The position numbers and the translations under genes are program-made. DNA of 5,046 nt from an uncultured Rhodospirillales bacterium (GTDB taxonomy: Bacteria > Pseudomonadota > Alphaproteobacteria > Rhodospirillales > Casp-alpha2). Location: positions 1 through 5,046 of the forward strand of contig CALJEW010000200.1 of the NCBI GenBank assembly GCA_938074585.1, in the 5' to 3' direction. Positions 1-5,046 of this stretch are shown one piece after another (the stretch's first letter is position 1; each line of letters opens with the position of its first letter). The notes under the pieces were generated by a model that was not told the DNA's origin, searched no databases, and was given only the letters and a program-made list of their open reading frames with translations.

Positions 1-58
1 AACCACATGCGGTAACCGCGATACAAAAAACAGCTATAAGTGAAGATTTAAATAACAA
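1..58 (-). CDS. lptE: LPS-assembly lipoprotein LptE, N-terminal fragment (signal peptide only)
   Basis: Only the first 19 codons lie in the window; the gene continues past the left edge. Reading leftward from a TTG at 58-56, the frame encodes a short n-region with Lys4, a hydrophobic stretch (about residues 7-15) and the lipobox Val15-Thr16-Ala17-Cys18, followed by Gly19. This is a lipoprotein signal peptide cut before Cys18 by signal peptidase II. An in-frame TAA at 64-62 closes the frame upstream, and no ATG or GTG lies between, so TTG is the likely start. A weak GGA stands 9 bases upstream of it. The start overlaps the last 11 bases of leuS. In Alphaproteobacteria the gene after leuS is usually lptE, whose product plugs the LptD barrel that inserts lipopolysaccharide in the outer membrane, and its mature part typically begins Cys-Gly-Phe as it could here. 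The name rests on this order and the lipobox, not on domain sequence. Gly at +2 fits outer-membrane sorting. Confidence 0.72.
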   Translation of the reverse strand, partial: MLFKSSLIAVFCIAVTACG

Positions 59-2615
59 TATTTATAATCCGATTTGGAACAACGATGACTTTTTGAGGTG
101 GCTTTCCAGCCATGGCGACTAATACGTTTGGTAATTTTAACGCCTGTTGCTCTGCAATGTCAGGATCACAATCAACGGGTAATTCTAAAGTAGCTCGCAT
201 TTTGCCATTTACTTGAACTCCAATTGTTAGTGTCTCATCGACTAGTAAAGATTTATCAGCATCGGGCCATGGTGTATCTGTTAATAGTGTTTTGTGGCCT
301 AATTGATACCACGCTTCTTCAGCTATGTGTGGCGTCATTGGTGCGATAAGGCAAATTAAAGTTTCTAAACCAAATCGCATTACCCAATCTGCACCGACTT
401 GTTTAGGTTTTAAAGTTTCTAGTGTGTTCGAAAGTTCACGAATACGAGCGACAGCTTTATTAAAGTGAAAGCGTTCTAAATCTTCTGTAAGGCCGGCAAT
501 GGTTTTGTGTGTGAGTCTGTATGTTTTAAAAACAGCAACATCAAAAGTTTCGGGTTTTGCCGTTCCTAAAGGACAAAGTTGAACATTTGGCTCAGAAATC
601 ATGCGCCAAAGACGATTTAAATAACGCCACGCACCATCGACGCCACTATCAGTCCAATCTAAATCTCGTTCTGGTGGACTATCGGACAGCATAAACAACC
701 TTGCGGTATCGGCCCCATATGAATCAATAATAAATTCAGGGTCGACAACGTTCTTCTTGGATTTGCTCATTTTTTCAGAGCGACCCTTGGTAACGTTGAT
801 ACCTGATTTGGTATGACTTAATATATTTTCATTACTTGTCGTTACATCATCAGGAAGAACCCAATTTCCATGTTCGTCGCGGAATGTTGCATGGCATACC
901 ATGCCCTGGGTCATTAACCCGGCAAACGGTTCTTTAATATCTATATATCCACATTGATTCAAAGCGCGAGTGAAGAAACGAGAATATAATAAATGAAGTA
1001 CGGCGTGTTCTATACCACCAACATATTGATCTACAGGAAGCCAATATTCTGCGGCCTCTTTTGAAAAACCAATTTTATCATTTTGCGGGTCGGCAAATCG
1101 TGCATAATACCAAGAGCTTTCGAAAAAAGTATCAAAAGTATCTGTCTCGCGTAGGGCCGTTTTCCCACATTTGGGACAATCGACATATTTCCAAGTGGGA
1201 TGCTTATCTAAAGGATTACCAACAGAATTTAAATCGACATCTTTGGGTAATTCTACGGGTAAGTTTTGTTTTGGTACGGGAACAATCCCACAATCTTCAC
1301 AATGTATGACTGGAATTGGGCAGCCCCAATAGCGTTGGCGAGAAACACCCCAATCGCGAAGTCGGTAATTGATAGCGCGCTTGCCAATATCACGCTCGAC
1401 AAAGGCATCGATTATTTTTGTTTTGGCTGTAGGAACATCAAGCCCTGATAAAAAGTCTGAATTGATAAGAATACCGTCACCAATGGCGGCGACGTCTTCA
1501 ATAATGACATCTTCAGCCGCAACTCCTTTAGGTGCAACAACAGGTAAAACGGCTAAATTATATTTACGGGCAAAATCTAAATCCCGCTGATCGTGTGCTG
1601 GGCAACCGAAAATCGCGCCTGAACCGTAGTCCATTAGAACAAAATTGGCGATATATAAAGGAAGATCAAGCCCTCCAATAAACGGATGCTTGCACGTTAA
1701 TCCCGTATTAAAACCCTTTTTTTCTGCGGTTTCGATGGCAGCTTCACTGGTACCCATATTATTGCATTCATGAACGAAAGCAGCTAAATCTGAATTTGAG
1801 CTCAATAAATCTTGTGCAATAGGATGATTTGCAGCAATGGCGCAAAAACTTGCACCAAAAATAGTATCGGGCCGGGTTGTGTAAACTTCTAGCTTTTCAT
1901 CACGCTCGGATACATCAAATATAATGTGGGCACCTTCAGAGCGACCAATCCAATTTTCTTGCATAATGCGGACCCGTTCGGGCCAACGATCTAAAGTAGA
2001 GAGATCTCCAAGTAGGCTTTGTGCAAAGTTGGTAATTTTTAAAAACCATTGCGACAGTTGTCGTTTTTCAACTTCAGCACCGGATCGCCAACCTTTGCCG
2101 TCTATAACTTGTTCATTTGCAAGAACGGTATTTTCTACCGGATCCCAATTGACCCAACTTTCTTTACGGTAAACCAGATCCTCTTTTAAAAAGTCGAGGA
2201 ACATTTTCTGTTCATGAGCATAATAATTTGCATCACAGGTAGCTAGCTCGCGAGACCAGTCATAAGATAAGCCCATTGATTTAAGTTGAACGCGCATGGT
2301 TGATATATTTTCGCGCGTCCATTTAGCAGGGTGTGTTTTGTTTTCAATCGCTGCGTTTTCAGCAGGTAAACCAAACGCATCCCACCCCATTGGGTGTAAG
2401 ACATTGAAACCTTTCGCTTTTTTATAACGTGCAATAAGATCACCAAGGGCATAGTTACGTACATGACCCATGTGGATACGTCCAGACGGATATGGAAACA
2501 TTTCGAGAACGTAGTATTTTTCCTTAAACGGATCTACTTTTACTTCAAAACATTTATTTTTTGCCCAAAGTTCTTGCCATTTTTGTTCGGTTTCTTTGAA
2601 ATTATAACGTGTCAT
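48..2615 (-). CDS. leuS: Leucyl-tRNA synthetase (class I), complete
   Basis: Attaches leucine to tRNA-Leu in the cytoplasm, using ATP. At 855 residues it is the usual bacterial LeuRS length and looks intact. The HIGH-type motif HMGH is at residues 48-51, after PYPSGRI. The CP1 editing domain runs from about 220 to 420, with the threonine-rich TTRPDT at 246-251 and the conserved HDQRD at 341-345, so hydrolysis of mischarged tRNA should be active. WGVSRQRYWG follows at 422-431. Two CxxC pairs (439/442 and 480/483) suggest a zinc-binding ZN-1 module; from memory, E. coli LeuRS keeps only the first pair. FESSWYYARF is at 498-507. The KMSKS loop is at 615-619, the helical anticodon-binding domain fills roughly 660-790, and a small C-terminal domain ends in VPNRIINIVI. 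The start is ATG at 2615-2613, with only a weak purine-rich ribosome site. The end overlaps the putative lptE start. No clear promoter of its own was found. Confidence 0.99.
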   Translation of the reverse strand: MTRYNFKETEQKWQELWAKNKCFEVKVDPFKEKYYVLEMFPYPSGRIHMGHVRNYALGDLIARYKKAKGFNVLHPMGWDAFGLPAENAAIENKTHPAKWTRENISTMRVQLKSMGLSYDWSRELATCDANYYAHEQKMFLDFLKEDLVYRKESWVNWDPVENTVLANEQVIDGKGWRSGAEVEKRQLSQWFLKITNFAQSLLGDLSTLDRWPERVRIMQENWIGRSEGAHIIFDVSERDEKLEVYTTRPDTIFGASFCAIAANHPIAQDLLSSNSDLAAFVHECNNMGTSEAAIETAEKKGFNTGLTCKHPFIGGLDLPLYIANFVLMDYGSGAIFGCPAHDQRDLDFARKYNLAVLPVVAPKGVAAEDVIIEDVAAIGDGILINSDFLSGLDVPTAKTKIIDAFVERDIGKRAINYRLRDWGVSRQRYWGCPIPVIHCEDCGIVPVPKQNLPVELPKDVDLNSVGNPLDKHPTWKYVDCPKCGKTALRETDTFDTFFESSWYYARFADPQNDKIGFSKEAAEYWLPVDQYVGGIEHAVLHLLYSRFFTRALNQCGYIDIKEPFAGLMTQGMVCHATFRDEHGNWVLPDDVTTSNENILSHTKSGINVTKGRSEKMSKSKKNVVDPEFIIDSYGADTARLFMLSDSPPERDLDWTDSGVDGAWRYLNRLWRMISEPNVQLCPLGTAKPETFDVAVFKTYRLTHKTIAGLTEDLERFHFNKAVARIRELSNTLETLKPKQVGADWVMRFGLETLICLIAPMTPHIAEEAWYQLGHKTLLTDTPWPDADKSLLVDETLTIGVQVNGKMRATLELPVDCDPDIAEQQALKLPNVLVAMAGKPPQKVIVVPNRIINIVI

Positions 2616-2718
2616 AGTTAAAGTCTTATTTTCTATAAAGTTTACATTCAGCTTTGAGTTGGATGATGTTTTCTCAAATGTTTTTTGCAGTATTTATGTT
2701 CATTTAGTAAAAAGACTG
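2616..2718. other. 103-base gap between the DUF3576 gene and leuS
   Basis: This AT-rich spacer holds no gene. Read on the minus strand it contains a short inverted repeat, TTTGAG and CTCAAA separated by 14 bases, too weak to be a terminator and with no U-run after it. I found no convincing sigma-70 promoter with correct spacing, so leuS may be read through from upstream or from a promoter that departs from consensus. No T-box or leucine leader peptide is visible. Confidence 0.5.
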
Positions 2719-3267
2719 CTAGTTCTTTTCTTGAATAATCAATTGATTGCGCATTTGCCGAGCTTTAGTCAAAATCGAGTCCTCAATTTTAATTTTTGTT
2801 GCTTCTGGAACTGCAGCATCGCGCCAAACACGATCATTGCTTAAAACCTGACGGAAAACAGCGACACGAATTCCATCGGCCCGTAATGACTTACCTAGAA
2901 TATAAATATTTAATTTTAACCGTTCATTTGGGGATTCTGCGGGCGCATACCAATCGGTAATAATAACACCGCCGAAGGGATCGGCCGAATTAACCGGCAT
3001 AAAGGCAATAGTATCTAATGAAGCTCGCCATAAGTAACTGTTTACGCTTAGCCCAGCACCACCGTTATTATTGCCACCTTTACTGCTAAATAAATTCAAG
3101 CCGCCTTCACCAAAAATGGTATCGCGCTTGGAGTGGTCGAGAAACGGATCATTATCTTTTTGATCCTGAGAGCGTGTGTCCAATGGAACAGCATCGACGC
3201 AACCAGCTATAAGTCCGATGAGGCCAAGCATACAAAATAATTGGCTAAAACGTATAAACCGGGGCAT
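2719..3267 (-). CDS. DUF3576 family lipoprotein of unknown function
   Basis: A 182-residue lipoprotein. The n-region carries Arg3 and Arg6, a hydrophobic core spans about 8-20, and the lipobox is Ile20-Ala21-Gly22-Cys23; Val at +2 rather than Asp fits sorting to the outer membrane. The mature part begins with a polar linker rich in Asp and Lys (about 25-50). The conserved DUF3576 body follows: TIFGEGG at 50-56, a Gly/Asn-rich loop at 63-71, VNSYLWRASLDT at 75-86, then ADPFGGVIITDWY at 95-107, and a C-terminal stretch with LRADGIRVAVFRQ at 128-140 and a helical tail. I recall this family as restricted to Alphaproteobacteria and commonly found near leuS and lptE; no biochemical role is known to me. 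The ATG at 3267-3265 is supported by a GGAG 8 bases upstream (3276-3279). It lies between the ThiE-like gene and leuS, all leftward. The neighbouring lptE suggests an envelope role, but that is inference. Confidence 0.93.
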   Translation of the reverse strand: MPRFIRFSQLFCMLGLIGLIAGCVDAVPLDTRSQDQKDNDPFLDHSKRDTIFGEGGLNLFSSKGGNNNGGAGLSVNSYLWRASLDTIAFMPVNSADPFGGVIITDWYAPAESPNERLKLNIYILGKSLRADGIRVAVFRQVLSNDRVWRDAAVPEATKIKIEDSILTKARQMRNQLIIQEKN

Positions 3268-3275
3268 TTAACTAA

Positions 3276-3279
3276 CTCC
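3276..3279 (-). promoter_or_regulatory. Ribosome binding site of the DUF3576 lipoprotein gene
   Basis: GGAG on the minus strand, 8 bases before the ATG at 3267. It is a well-spaced Shine-Dalgarno sequence and fixes the start that gives a complete lipoprotein signal peptide. Confidence 0.75.
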
Positions 3280-3363
3280 ACAATTGAAAAAGGCAAAAAG
3301 AAAAAAGAAACATTTTGATTAAAGCTTTCCTTCTTTTAAAGCAATATGTCCTGTCTTTCTAGC

Positions 3364-3381
3364 TTTCACATGCATATGAAA
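3364..3381. repeat. 18-base near-perfect palindrome after the ThiE-like gene
   Basis: The plus strand reads TTTCACATGCATATGAAA. Compared with its own reverse complement, it differs only at the symmetric pair formed by its sixth and thirteenth bases, and the centre is ATGCAT. It begins four bases downstream of the ThiE-like stop codon (3388-3386). In a leftward transcript the odd pair becomes a U-G wobble, giving a 7-pair stem with a 4-base loop, but the stem is AT-rich and no U-run follows, so it is a poor terminator. It could be an operator for a dimeric regulator or a processing signal. Confidence 0.45.
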
Positions 3382-3385
3382 TATA

Positions 3386-3994
3386 CTATTCAAATAAGCT
3401 TATGCCACTAAGTCCATAAGCACCTGCATTTTTAAGCAGCGGTTTTTGCAATGCATTGATGCCACCAAGTGCAAATATAGGTATTTTGAGTTTACGAGCG
3501 AACCGTGCAAAGCGTATTAATCCTATATGCGGGCCACCTACATGACTTTTAGTGGGGAAAACTGGAGATAAAAAGACCCCATCCACGCCTTGTTTTTGAG
3601 CCAAAAGACCCGCAGCTAAAGAATGGGTCGCAGCCGTTACCAATCCGCCTGCCTGTTTGAAATGAGATAATCCATAATTTGGTCGACGTAATTGGTGCTC
3701 TGGCAAATGAACTCCATCTGCTTTTAAATGTGCAGAAAGTCTTATATCGCCAGCAATAAAACACAAAATACCTCGTTTTTGGCAGGCTTGGATAACACTT
3801 TTTGCTAAATGGTGACGATTTGGAATATCATAATGACGGAAAATCAAACCAGCGGTTTTGGGTAATCGATCGATTAAGTCTATAGGATTTGGACCCCGGT
3901 TTGAATCGGTTAAGGCAAAAAGGTGAGGCAACTTATGTGTATTTTTAGTTAATGGAAAATTGAGCCCTGGCTTACGCTCTGTTATTATATTCAA
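3386..3994 (-). CDS. ThiE/TenI-like TIM-barrel protein with a degenerate active site
   Basis: A 202-residue protein of the thiamine phosphate synthase/TenI superfamily, close to ThiE in length and presumably cytoplasmic. Strand and loop signatures appear in family order: LFALTD at 25-30, FIAGD at 79-83, ADGVHLPE at 92-99, TAATHS at 120-125, SPVFPTKSH at 143-151 and FALGGI at 174-179, ending in GLSGISLF. True ThiE joins HMP pyrophosphate to thiazole phosphate using a QxRxK motif, an Asn-Asp pair and an Asp after GVHLGQ. Here those places read RHYD (53-56), Gly-Asp (82-83) and LPEH, so the pyrophosphate and magnesium sites are largely missing. A similar paralog next to DUF3576 and yggS genes occurs in other Alphaproteobacteria as I recall. 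It could be a TenI-like thiazole tautomerase, with His124 as a candidate catalytic residue, or something new. The start is TTG, chosen for the strong AGGGGG five bases upstream. The symbol is left blank because ThiE activity is doubtful. Confidence 0.85.
   Translation of the reverse strand: MNIITERKPGLNFPLTKNTHKLPHLFALTDSNRGPNPIDLIDRLPKTAGLIFRHYDIPNRHHLAKSVIQACQKRGILCFIAGDIRLSAHLKADGVHLPEHQLRRPNYGLSHFKQAGGLVTAATHSLAAGLLAQKQGVDGVFLSPVFPTKSHVGGPHIGLIRFARFARKLKIPIFALGGINALQKPLLKNAGAYGLSGISLFE
3960..3988 (+). promoter_or_regulatory. Predicted sigma-70 promoter for yggS
   Basis: A TTGAGC -35 element (3960-3965) and a TATTAT -10 element (3983-3988) are separated by exactly 17 bases. Matches to consensus are 4 of 6 and 5 of 6. 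Transcription would begin near 3995, giving a leader of about 46 bases before the yggS ATG. The promoter lies inside the first codons of the ThiE-like gene on the opposite strand. Confidence 0.55.
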
Positions 3995-3999
3995 CGAAG

Positions 4000-4005
4000 C
4001 CCCCT
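4000..4005 (-). promoter_or_regulatory. Strong ribosome binding site deciding a TTG start
   Basis: AGGGGG on the minus strand lies five bases before the TTG at 3994-3992. No ATG or GTG sits at a useful distance, so this Shine-Dalgarno sequence is the main reason to start the ThiE-like protein here. Confidence 0.7.
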
Positions 4006-4040
4006 ATTGTATCTACATCTAGAAATTAAGTACCGAAACA

Positions 4041-4727
4041 ATGCCCAATGATATAGCAAATAATCTAATAAGTGTTAACAACTCCATAAAAAATGCGGCA
4101 ATGAATGTCGAGCGAAACCCAGCGGATGTATCCTTGGTGGTGGTAAGTAAAACCCAACCGGCAAAATCCATTCAGCTAGTCATTGGTAGGGGGTATAGTG
4201 TTTTTGGCGAAAATAAAGTTCAGGAAGCAGAAGAAAAGTGGCCCGATCTTAAGTCAGCCTATCCGGAATCAACACTACATTTAATAGGGCCGCTCCAAAG
4301 CAATAAAACGAAGCGAGCTGTACAGCTGTTTGATGTTATTGAAACGGTGGACCGGATTAAAATTGCCAAGGCTTTGGCCCGTGAAATGGATGCCCAAAAC
4401 ATCTATCCTGAGTGTTATATTCAAGTAAATACGGGCGAAGAACCACAAAAAACAGGCGTTTTACCGACCGATGTGGATGCCTTTATAAAACAATGTTGTG
4501 TTGAATTGAAATTACCGATTGTTGGGTTGATGTGCATCCCTCCCGCCGGAGATAACCCGAGCCTTCATTTTGGTTTATTGTCAGAGATGGCAAAGCGTAA
4601 CGGATTGCATAAATTAAGTATGGGGATGAGTAGCGATTTTGAGACAGCAGTTGAATTTGGTGCGACTTCAGTGCGCGTTGGAACTGCAATATTCGGATCA
4701 CGTCCGGCGGTTAAGACTAAAGAGTAA
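4041..4727 (+). CDS. yggS: YggS/PROSC-type pyridoxal phosphate homeostasis protein
   Basis: A 228-residue member of the UPF0001 family (YggS in E. coli, PLPBP in humans), a cytoplasmic TIM-barrel protein that binds pyridoxal 5'-phosphate and keeps free PLP and amino-acid pools balanced; it has no known enzymatic activity. The PLP-binding Lys37 sits in VVVSKTQ (33-39). Other family signatures are FGENKVQE at 55-62, HLIGPLQSNK at 80-89, VNTGEEPQKTG at 129-139, GLMCIPP at 162-168, LSMGMSSDFETAVEFGAT at 192-209 and VRVGTAIFG at 211-219, the last two forming the phosphate-binding end of the barrel. Length is normal and nothing is missing. The ATG at 4041 has no clear Shine-Dalgarno sequence. The gene is divergent from the ThiE-like gene across 46 bases and is probably transcribed alone from the promoter at 3960-3988. 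Confidence 0.97.
   Translation: MPNDIANNLISVNNSIKNAAMNVERNPADVSLVVVSKTQPAKSIQLVIGRGYSVFGENKVQEAEEKWPDLKSAYPESTLHLIGPLQSNKTKRAVQLFDVIETVDRIKIAKALAREMDAQNIYPECYIQVNTGEEPQKTGVLPTDVDAFIKQCCVELKLPIVGLMCIPPAGDNPSLHFGLLSEMAKRNGLHKLSMGMSSDFETAVEFGATSVRVGTAIFGSRPAVKTKE
4050..4078 (-). promoter_or_regulatory. Predicted sigma-70 promoter for the leftward ThiE-like gene
   Basis: On the minus strand, TTAACA (4078-4073; 5 of 6 matches) and TATATC (4055-4050; 4 of 6) are 17 bases apart. Transcription would begin near 4043, giving a leader of about 49 bases that includes the AGGGGG ribosome site. It lies within the first codons of yggS, facing the yggS promoter. It could also drive the DUF3576, leuS and lptE genes if these are co-transcribed. 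Confidence 0.45.
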
Positions 4728-4783
4728 TGCATAGTCCGTATATTATTTAAGTTTATTTGAGGTTTTTCCTATTTCCAGTTCTT

Positions 4784-4812
4784 TGCCACTCGCATAAATG
4801 ACGAAAGTGGTA
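4784..4812. repeat. Short inverted repeat downstream of yggS
   Basis: TGCCACT (4784-4790) and AGTGGTA (4806-4812) can pair over seven positions, one of them a G-U wobble, around a 15-base loop. No U-run follows, so it is unlikely to be an intrinsic terminator. It may be chance or a small transcript-end structure. Confidence 0.25.
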
Positions 4813-4859
4813 TCCGCCTTTATGATGGTATTGGTTCGCCTGTTTTGCAGAGAAGTTTT

Positions 4860-4894
4860 AAGCCTGTGAAGTGTTCGTTAGTTCGGTTTTTTTT
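4860..4894 (+). terminator. Weak intrinsic terminator candidate for yggS
   Basis: AAGCC (4860-4864) can pair with GGTTT (4885-4889), and GAA (4868-4870) with TTC (4882-4884) across a three-base bulge. A run of eight T residues occupies 4887-4894, overlapping the end of the stem. The stem is short and poor in G-C, and it lies about 130 bases past the yggS stop, so this is tentative. Confidence 0.28.
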
Positions 4895-4911
4895 GTAAAA
4901 TAGTAGATAAG

Positions 4912-4941
4912 CTGATAAATTTTTTTAGTTTGTGATATAAG
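4912..4941 (+). promoter_or_regulatory. Candidate extended -10 promoter facing out of the window
   Basis: TATAAG (4936-4941; 5 of 6 matches to the -10 consensus) is preceded by TG one base upstream (4933-4934), forming an extended -10 element. CTGATA (4912-4917; 4 of 6) stands 18 bases upstream as a -35. Transcription would begin near 4948 and run off the right edge, implying a leader of at least 98 bases for an unseen gene, or a small RNA. Confidence 0.38.
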
Positions 4942-5046
4942 GTTGGTGAAGTTCTAGGGTCGGAAAGTTGCATACGGCTATTATCACTTTTTCATGTATA
5001 AAATGGTAGTTTGTCTATTTAATCATTTCATTAACGATTTAGGCTG

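Larger units (their letters stand above)
4728..5046. other. 319-base AT-rich region without a recognisable gene
   Basis: Stops are frequent on both strands, and no ATG, GTG or TTG frame of useful length with a ribosome site could be found. The region carries a weak terminator candidate after yggS, a short inverted repeat and a candidate promoter facing right, each listed separately. No tRNA, known riboswitch or transposase remnant is recognisable. It most likely holds the end of the yggS transcript and the leader of a gene beyond the window. Confidence 0.6.

Noticed and set aside
1061..2464. Several open frames of 60-82 codons inside leuS on both strands
   Set aside because: They overlap a gene with full-length conserved motifs, show no recognisable domains and lack ribosome sites; they are shadows of leuS.
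3321..3346. Weak hairpin of GCTTT and AAAGC on the minus strand, followed some way on by a T-rich stretch, as a terminator between the ThiE-like and DUF3576 genes
   Set aside because: The stem has only five pairs with little G-C, and the T-rich stretch begins about ten bases after it.
4006..4011. TACAAT on the minus strand as a -10 element for the ThiE-like gene
   Set aside because: It abuts the AGGGGG ribosome site, so a transcript starting from it would lose the Shine-Dalgarno sequence, and no -35 element lies 16-18 bases upstream.
4483..4701. Leftward open frame of 72 codons within yggS
   Set aside because: It lies antisense to the conserved C-terminal half of yggS and resembles no protein I recognise.
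4893..4922. TTGTAA and TAAATT spaced by 17 bases as a rightward promoter
   Set aside because: Each hexamer matches consensus at only 4 positions, and the site overlaps the better extended -10 promoter at 4912-4941.
1..5046. Mobile element, CRISPR array, toxin-antitoxin or phage defence system
   Set aside because: No direct repeat array, transposase, terminal inverted repeat or defence-type domain is visible; all genes seen are core chromosomal families.

Overview
The window looks like ordinary chromosomal housekeeping DNA from an AT-rich alphaproteobacterium. The assignment rests on gene content and order. A leucyl-tRNA synthetase is followed by the first codons of what looks like lptE, a DUF3576 lipoprotein lies beside it (a family I know only from Alphaproteobacteria), and a degenerate ThiE/TenI-like gene is divergent from a YggS-type PLP protein. 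The order or genus cannot be fixed from this sequence. By eye, G+C is about 40 percent, evenly spread, with no sign of recent transfer.

Layout. Four genes read leftward: the thiE/tenI-like gene (3386-3994), the DUF3576 lipoprotein gene (2719-3267), leuS (48-2615) and a partial lptE (1-58) that overlaps the end of leuS. The gaps between the first three are 118 and 103 bases, so they may form one loose operon or several units. leuS and lptE are translationally overlapped by 11 bases. The yggS gene (4041-4727) reads rightward from a 46-base divergent gap. The last 319 bases (4728-5046) hold no credible gene, only a weak terminator candidate, an inverted repeat and a candidate promoter facing out of the window.

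How the genes relate. LeuS charges tRNA-Leu. LptE, the lipoprotein plug of the LptD lipopolysaccharide translocon, and the DUF3576 lipoprotein belong to the envelope. YggS keeps pyridoxal phosphate balanced, and the ThiE/TenI-like protein resembles thiamin enzymes but lacks most of their active-site signature. The link between leuS and lptE is a conserved arrangement rather than a shared pathway. No mobile element, CRISPR array, RNA gene or defence system is visible. The points most worth following are the degenerate ThiE-like protein, the overlapping face-to-face promoters between it and yggS, and an 18-base near-palindrome after its stop codon.
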